From: an uncultured Collinsella sp.
GTDB taxonomy: Bacteria > Actinomycetota > Coriobacteriia > Coriobacteriales > Coriobacteriaceae
Reading direction: 5' to 3'
Assembly (NCBI GenBank): GCA_958350755.1
Contig: CATWID010000041.1
Coordinates: forward strand, 1 to 16,090
DNA length: 16,090 bases
Below, piece after piece: positions 13,156-16,090 of this stretch. The position numbers and the translations under genes are program-made. The notes under the pieces were generated by a model, which worked only from the letters and a program-made list of their open reading frames with translations, was not told the DNA's origin and searched no databases. The first letter of the stretch is position 1. Every line of letters begins with the position of its first letter.

Positions 13156-14796
13156 ATGATCGAAATCACCCAAGTCAACGCGTCGCTCGATGAAGCCGGC
13201 GATGAAAATGCCTGTCTCATTGTTGGCAAGCGAGTCGCCAAGCGCGTCCTACGTTGCAAGGACTCCGAGATCAAGTCTATCGAGCTCCACCGCAAGTCAA
13301 TCGACGCTCGCAAAAAACGAGACGTCCATTTTATCCTGAGCTTTCGTGTTGAGCTGACTAGTCCCCACCTCGAGCGAGAAGCGGTCGACAGCGTTGCCGA
13401 GCGTGACCGCTCGCGCGTACGCGCGATAGAAGACGATGAGCCTTCATTCCCCTCCCCCGCCTCCGACGCGCCTCAAGAACGCCCTGTCGTTGTCGGCGCC
13501 GGATGCGCCGGCCTTTTCGCTGCGCTTACGCTCGCCGAAGCAGGTCTTAAGCCCTTGCTCATCGAGCGCGGCGACCCGGCATTTCGCCGCTCGCAGGCGA
13601 TCGACCTCTTTCTAAAGGAGCGCATCCTCGACCCCGAGAGCAATATCCAGTTTGGCCTGGGCGGCGCGGGAACCTTCTCGGACGGCAAACTCAATACGGG
13701 AACCAAAAATCCCGCCCATCGCCTTATCCTCGAAACCTTCGTCGAGGCGGGCGCGCCCCGCGATATTCTGTGGGATGCCAAGCCGCACATTGGCTCCGAC
13801 ATCCTTCCCACGGTCGTCACCGCTATATCCCAGCGCATCGAGCAGCTCGGAGGTGTCGTCCGCTATCGAACGAAGCTCGTCGACATTCGCATCGACGCGT
13901 CTGGCGCCATCACCGGTATTGATGTCCAATCGTCCCAAGACGCCGCTTGCGAGCCAATCGAGACAAAGCACCTCATCCTCGCCTGCGGGCATTCTGCTCG
14001 CGATATTTTTGAGCTCCTTAAGGGCCACAACGTGGCCCTCGCACAAAAGACCTTTGCCATGGGCGTTCGCATCGAGCATCCGCAGCGCGACATCGACCGA
14101 GTCCAATACGGAGCCTCGGCGGGACATCCTGCCCTCGGAGCAGCCCCTTACAAGCTCGTCGCCCATCTTCCCAACGGCCGCAGCGTGTTCTCGTTTTGCA
14201 TGTGCCCCGGCGGGCAGGTTGTCGCCGCCTCTTCCGAGCAGGGCCACCTGTGCGTCAACGGCGCCAGTCTCAATGCCCGCGACGGACGCAATGCAAATGC
14301 CGCCCTACTCGTTAACGTCACGCCTGAGGACCTTCCTAACGATGACCCGCTCGCCGGCGTCGAGCTCCAGCGTGCCTGCGAGGCGGCCGCCTATCGCCTG
14401 GGCGGTTCCAACTGGAACGCACCGGCACAACTCGTCGGAGATTTCCTCGCAGGACGCGCCAGCAAGGCGCCCGGAAAGGTAAAGCCCACCTATCCGCTCG
14501 GTGTGACCTGGACGGCAATTGACGAAGCCCTGCCGCAGCATATCGTCGAGTCGCTCCGCCTGGGACTTCCCCTACTCGGAAAAAAGCTACGCGGCTACGA
14601 CCGCCCCGATGCCATTCTTACCGGCGTGGAGACTCGTTCGAGCTCACCGGTCACTGTCACCCGAGACCGAACGTGCCATGCCGTGTCGACCCCGGGCCTC
14701 TACCCTTGTGGTGAGGGAGCTGGATATGCCGGCGGCATCATGAGCGCAGCCACCGACGGCATCCGTTGTGCCGAAGCCCTGATCGCAGACCTCTAA
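13156..14796 (+). CDS. Uncharacterised FAD-dependent dehydrogenase, COG2509 type
   Basis: This is a cytoplasmic flavoprotein of unknown substrate. The 546-residue protein has an N-terminal domain with the family block EIKSIELHRKSIDARKKRDVHFILSF (38-63). A variable acidic linker (about 82-108) precedes the FAD-binding fold VVVGAGCAGLFAALTLAEAGLKPLLIERG (111-139). FGLGGAGTFSDGKLNTGT (166-183) and a C-terminal PCGEGAGYAGGIMSAATDG block close the flavin site. The order of these blocks and the overall length fit COG2509. The ATG at 13156 is chosen because TAAGGAG lies 6 bases upstream; the frame is open to 13033, but that part overlaps the previous gene and the terminator. It is a separate transcription unit or one fed by read-through at 13106-13137. 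It is not closely similar to the neighbouring HI0933-type flavoprotein beyond the FAD fold. Confidence 0.88.
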   Translation: MIEITQVNASLDEAGDENACLIVGKRVAKRVLRCKDSEIKSIELHRKSIDARKKRDVHFILSFRVELTSPHLEREAVDSVAERDRSRVRAIEDDEPSFPSPASDAPQERPVVVGAGCAGLFAALTLAEAGLKPLLIERGDPAFRRSQAIDLFLKERILDPESNIQFGLGGAGTFSDGKLNTGTKNPAHRLILETFVEAGAPRDILWDAKPHIGSDILPTVVTAISQRIEQLGGVVRYRTKLVDIRIDASGAITGIDVQSSQDAACEPIETKHLILACGHSARDIFELLKGHNVALAQKTFAMGVRIEHPQRDIDRVQYGASAGHPALGAAPYKLVAHLPNGRSVFSFCMCPGGQVVAASSEQGHLCVNGASLNARDGRNANAALLVNVTPEDLPNDDPLAGVELQRACEAAAYRLGGSNWNAPAQLVGDFLAGRASKAPGKVKPTYPLGVTWTAIDEALPQHIVESLRLGLPLLGKKLRGYDRPDAILTGVETRSSSPVTVTRDRTCHAVSTPGLYPCGEGAGYAGGIMSAATDGIRCAEALIADL

Positions 14797-14822
14797 CGCA
14801 CGAATTCCAGCGCGCAAAAGAC

Positions 14823-14858
14823 ACAGGCCCCAAGCTCCACAGGGAACTCGGGGCCTGT
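14823..14858. terminator. Bidirectional terminator between the COG2509 flavoprotein gene and uvrB
   Basis: ACAGGCCCC (14823-14831) pairs perfectly with GGGGCCTGT (14850-14858) across an 18-base loop that can itself pair partly. On the plus strand the following bases are TCACTATTTCTT; on the minus strand they are GTCTTTTG. It lies 26 bases after the plus-strand stop and 3 bases after the uvrB stop, as expected for convergent genes. The plus-strand T-rich tail overlaps the last codons of uvrB. Confidence 0.75.
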
Positions 14859-14861
14859 TCA

Positions 14862-16090
14862 CTATTTCTTAAACCGTGCACCCTGGCGTTTTCTGCCCGA
14901 TGCGAACGTGGAACCCTTGCGGGCCTGCGAACGTAAGCGCTCGATCGTCTCGTCCTCAGACGCACCCTCGAGCATCGCCCGAATCTGAACGACGGCATCG
15001 CGCAGGCGCGCCGCCTCCTCAAAGTCCATGGCGGCAGAAGCGTTACGCATATCCTCTTCCATGGTTTCGACGATCCGCACAAGCTCGTCATGCGGCAGTT
15101 CTTCCAACTGCTCCGCAAGTGTCTGCTCGGGCGCCACCGTTTCCGGCACGCCACCCTCGCCCGACTCATCGGGCGTATAGAATGCGCCATGTCCAAGAGA
15201 GTCGCCCTTCGAGCGCCCCTTGGAACCCACGGTTTTTTCGGCCTCGGCAATAAAACTTGAGATGTCGTTGATGGCCTTGCGCACCGTCTTGGGCACAATG
15301 CCATGCTCTTCGTTATATGCCATCTGAATCTCACGACGGCGCTGCGTCTCCTCGATGGCCTCTTTCATCGAATCGGTCACAACGTCCGCATACATGATGA
15401 CTTCGCCATCGGCGTTACGGGCCGCGCGGCCAATCGTCTGAATCAGCGAACGGCGGTTGCGCAAGAAGCCTTCCTTATCGGCATCGAGAATTGCCACCAG
15501 TGAGACCTCGGGAAGGTCTAGGCCCTCGCGAAGCAGGTTGATGCCAACGAGAACATCGATCTTGCCCTCGCGCAGCGTTCGCAAGATCTCGACACGGTCC
15601 ATTGTCGCCGTATCAGAGTGCATGTAATTGACCTTAATGCCCGCGTCGAGCAGATGGTCGGTCAGGTCCTCGGCCATGCGCTTGGTCAACGTGGTCACCA
15701 GCACGCGCTCCTTGCGGGCAACGCGCTCGCGAATCTCGTCCTCAAGATCGTCAATCTGGCCTCGGACCGGACGAACGTCGATCTTGGGATCGAGCAGACC
15801 GGTCGGACGAATAATCTGCTCAACGTCGTTCTGGCTAACCCGCAGCTCATAGTCGCCCGGCGTGGCCGAAACATAGATAAACTGGGGGATCCTTGCCTCA
15901 AACTCATCGAAACGAAGCGGGCGGTTATCGAGTGCCGAAGGCAGACGAAAACCATGCTCCACCAGCGTCACCTTACGCGAGCGGTCGCCTTCGTGCATGC
16001 CGCGGATCTGCGGCACCGTTACATGGCTCTCGTCAATGATGCAGAGCATGTCCTTAGGAAAGTAATCGATCAGGGTAAACGGCGGCTCGC
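14862..16090 (-). CDS. uvrB: Excinuclease ABC subunit B (UvrB), C-terminal part
   Basis: UvrB is the helicase-like damage verifier that UvrA loads and that recruits UvrC. The gene runs off the right edge: the frame continues upstream through the sequence before 16049 (EPPFTLIDYFPKD, continuous with the family), so the Met at 16049 is internal. About 408 C-terminal codons of an expected 650-700 are visible. Motifs in order are IIDESH (helicase motif II), YVSATPGDYE (III), RVLVTTLTKRMAEDLTDHL (IV), GINLLREGLDLPEVSL (V), QTIGRAARN (VI), a variable acidic/Gly-rich linker (about 15090-15240), and the UVR domain (about 14979-15089, EEDMRNASAAMDFEEAARLRD), which pairs with the UVR domain of UvrC. 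It ends with a TAG stop and a basic tail. Any SOS box would lie outside the window. Confidence 0.97.
   Translation of the reverse strand, partial: EPPFTLIDYFPKDMLCIIDESHVTVPQIRGMHEGDRSRKVTLVEHGFRLPSALDNRPLRFDEFEARIPQFIYVSATPGDYELRVSQNDVEQIIRPTGLLDPKIDVRPVRGQIDDLEDEIRERVARKERVLVTTLTKRMAEDLTDHLLDAGIKVNYMHSDTATMDRVEILRTLREGKIDVLVGINLLREGLDLPEVSLVAILDADKEGFLRNRRSLIQTIGRAARNADGEVIMYADVVTDSMKEAIEETQRRREIQMAYNEEHGIVPKTVRKAINDISSFIAEAEKTVGSKGRSKGDSLGHGAFYTPDESGEGGVPETVAPEQTLAEQLEELPHDELVRIVETMEEDMRNASAAMDFEEAARLRDAVVQIRAMLEGASEDETIERLRSQARKGSTFASGRKRQGARFKK

Noticed and set aside
11804..14796. Two adjacent flavoproteins plus Mrp as a dedicated bile acid or novel redox pathway
   Set aside because: The HI0933-type and COG2509-type families are widespread and mostly uncharacterised, a terminator separates the two flavoprotein genes, and no other pathway genes are present.
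14862..16049. uvrB as a complete gene starting at the Met at 16049
   Set aside because: The same frame continues upstream to the window edge with conserved UvrB sequence (EPPFTLIDYFPKD), so this Met is internal and the gene is truncated by the window.
1..16090. Mobile element, CRISPR array or phage remnant
   Set aside because: No transposase, integrase, terminal repeats, regularly spaced repeats or phage proteins were seen. Codon style looks uniform across the genes.

Overview
The window is a gene-dense stretch of a GC-rich bacterial chromosome. GTG starts, strong Shine-Dalgarno sites and the style of the UvrC cysteine region suggest an actinomycetote of class Coriobacteriia, possibly Collinsella or a relative. 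This assignment comes from protein style only and no search was run. I see no transposase, integrase, phage gene, CRISPR array, rRNA or tRNA.

Layout. At 1-969 (minus) is the N-terminal 323 codons of a peptide-type ABC transporter substrate-binding lipoprotein with a combined Tat/lipobox signal. At 970-1334 is a 365-base gene-free region holding inverted repeats and candidate promoters. At 1335-5468 (minus) a tight operon runs ybaK-like Cys-tRNA(Pro) deacylase, murJ lipid II flippase, uvrC, with gaps of 3 and 0 bases. At 5601-8480 (minus) is uvrA, with a near-consensus LexA-type box upstream. At 8674-10827 (plus) is a membrane phosphoglycerol transferase of the lipoteichoic acid synthase family. 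At 10973-13075 (plus) are an Mrp/ApbC iron-sulfur carrier ATPase and an abutting HI0933/BaiN-type flavoprotein. At 13156-14796 (plus) is a second, unrelated flavoprotein (COG2509 type). At 14862 to the window edge (minus) is the C-terminal part of uvrB. The last two genes converge on a bidirectional terminator.

How the genes fit together. All three subunits of the UvrABC nucleotide excision repair endonuclease lie within about 15 kb on the same strand. They are separated by envelope genes (murJ, LTA synthase-like), a translation quality-control gene and a redox/iron-sulfur group. Two entries concern envelope biogenesis: MurJ moves lipid II outward, and the LTA-synthase-like enzyme probably builds or decorates a phosphoglycerol polymer outside the membrane.

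I do not see a convincing new multi-gene system; the content is largely housekeeping. The points most worth checking are the altered iron-sulfur cysteine block in UvrC, the SOS-like box at uvrA, the inverted repeats and orphan promoter at 1089-1169, and the terminator-like hairpin just downstream of a perfect TATAAT before the COG2509 flavoprotein.
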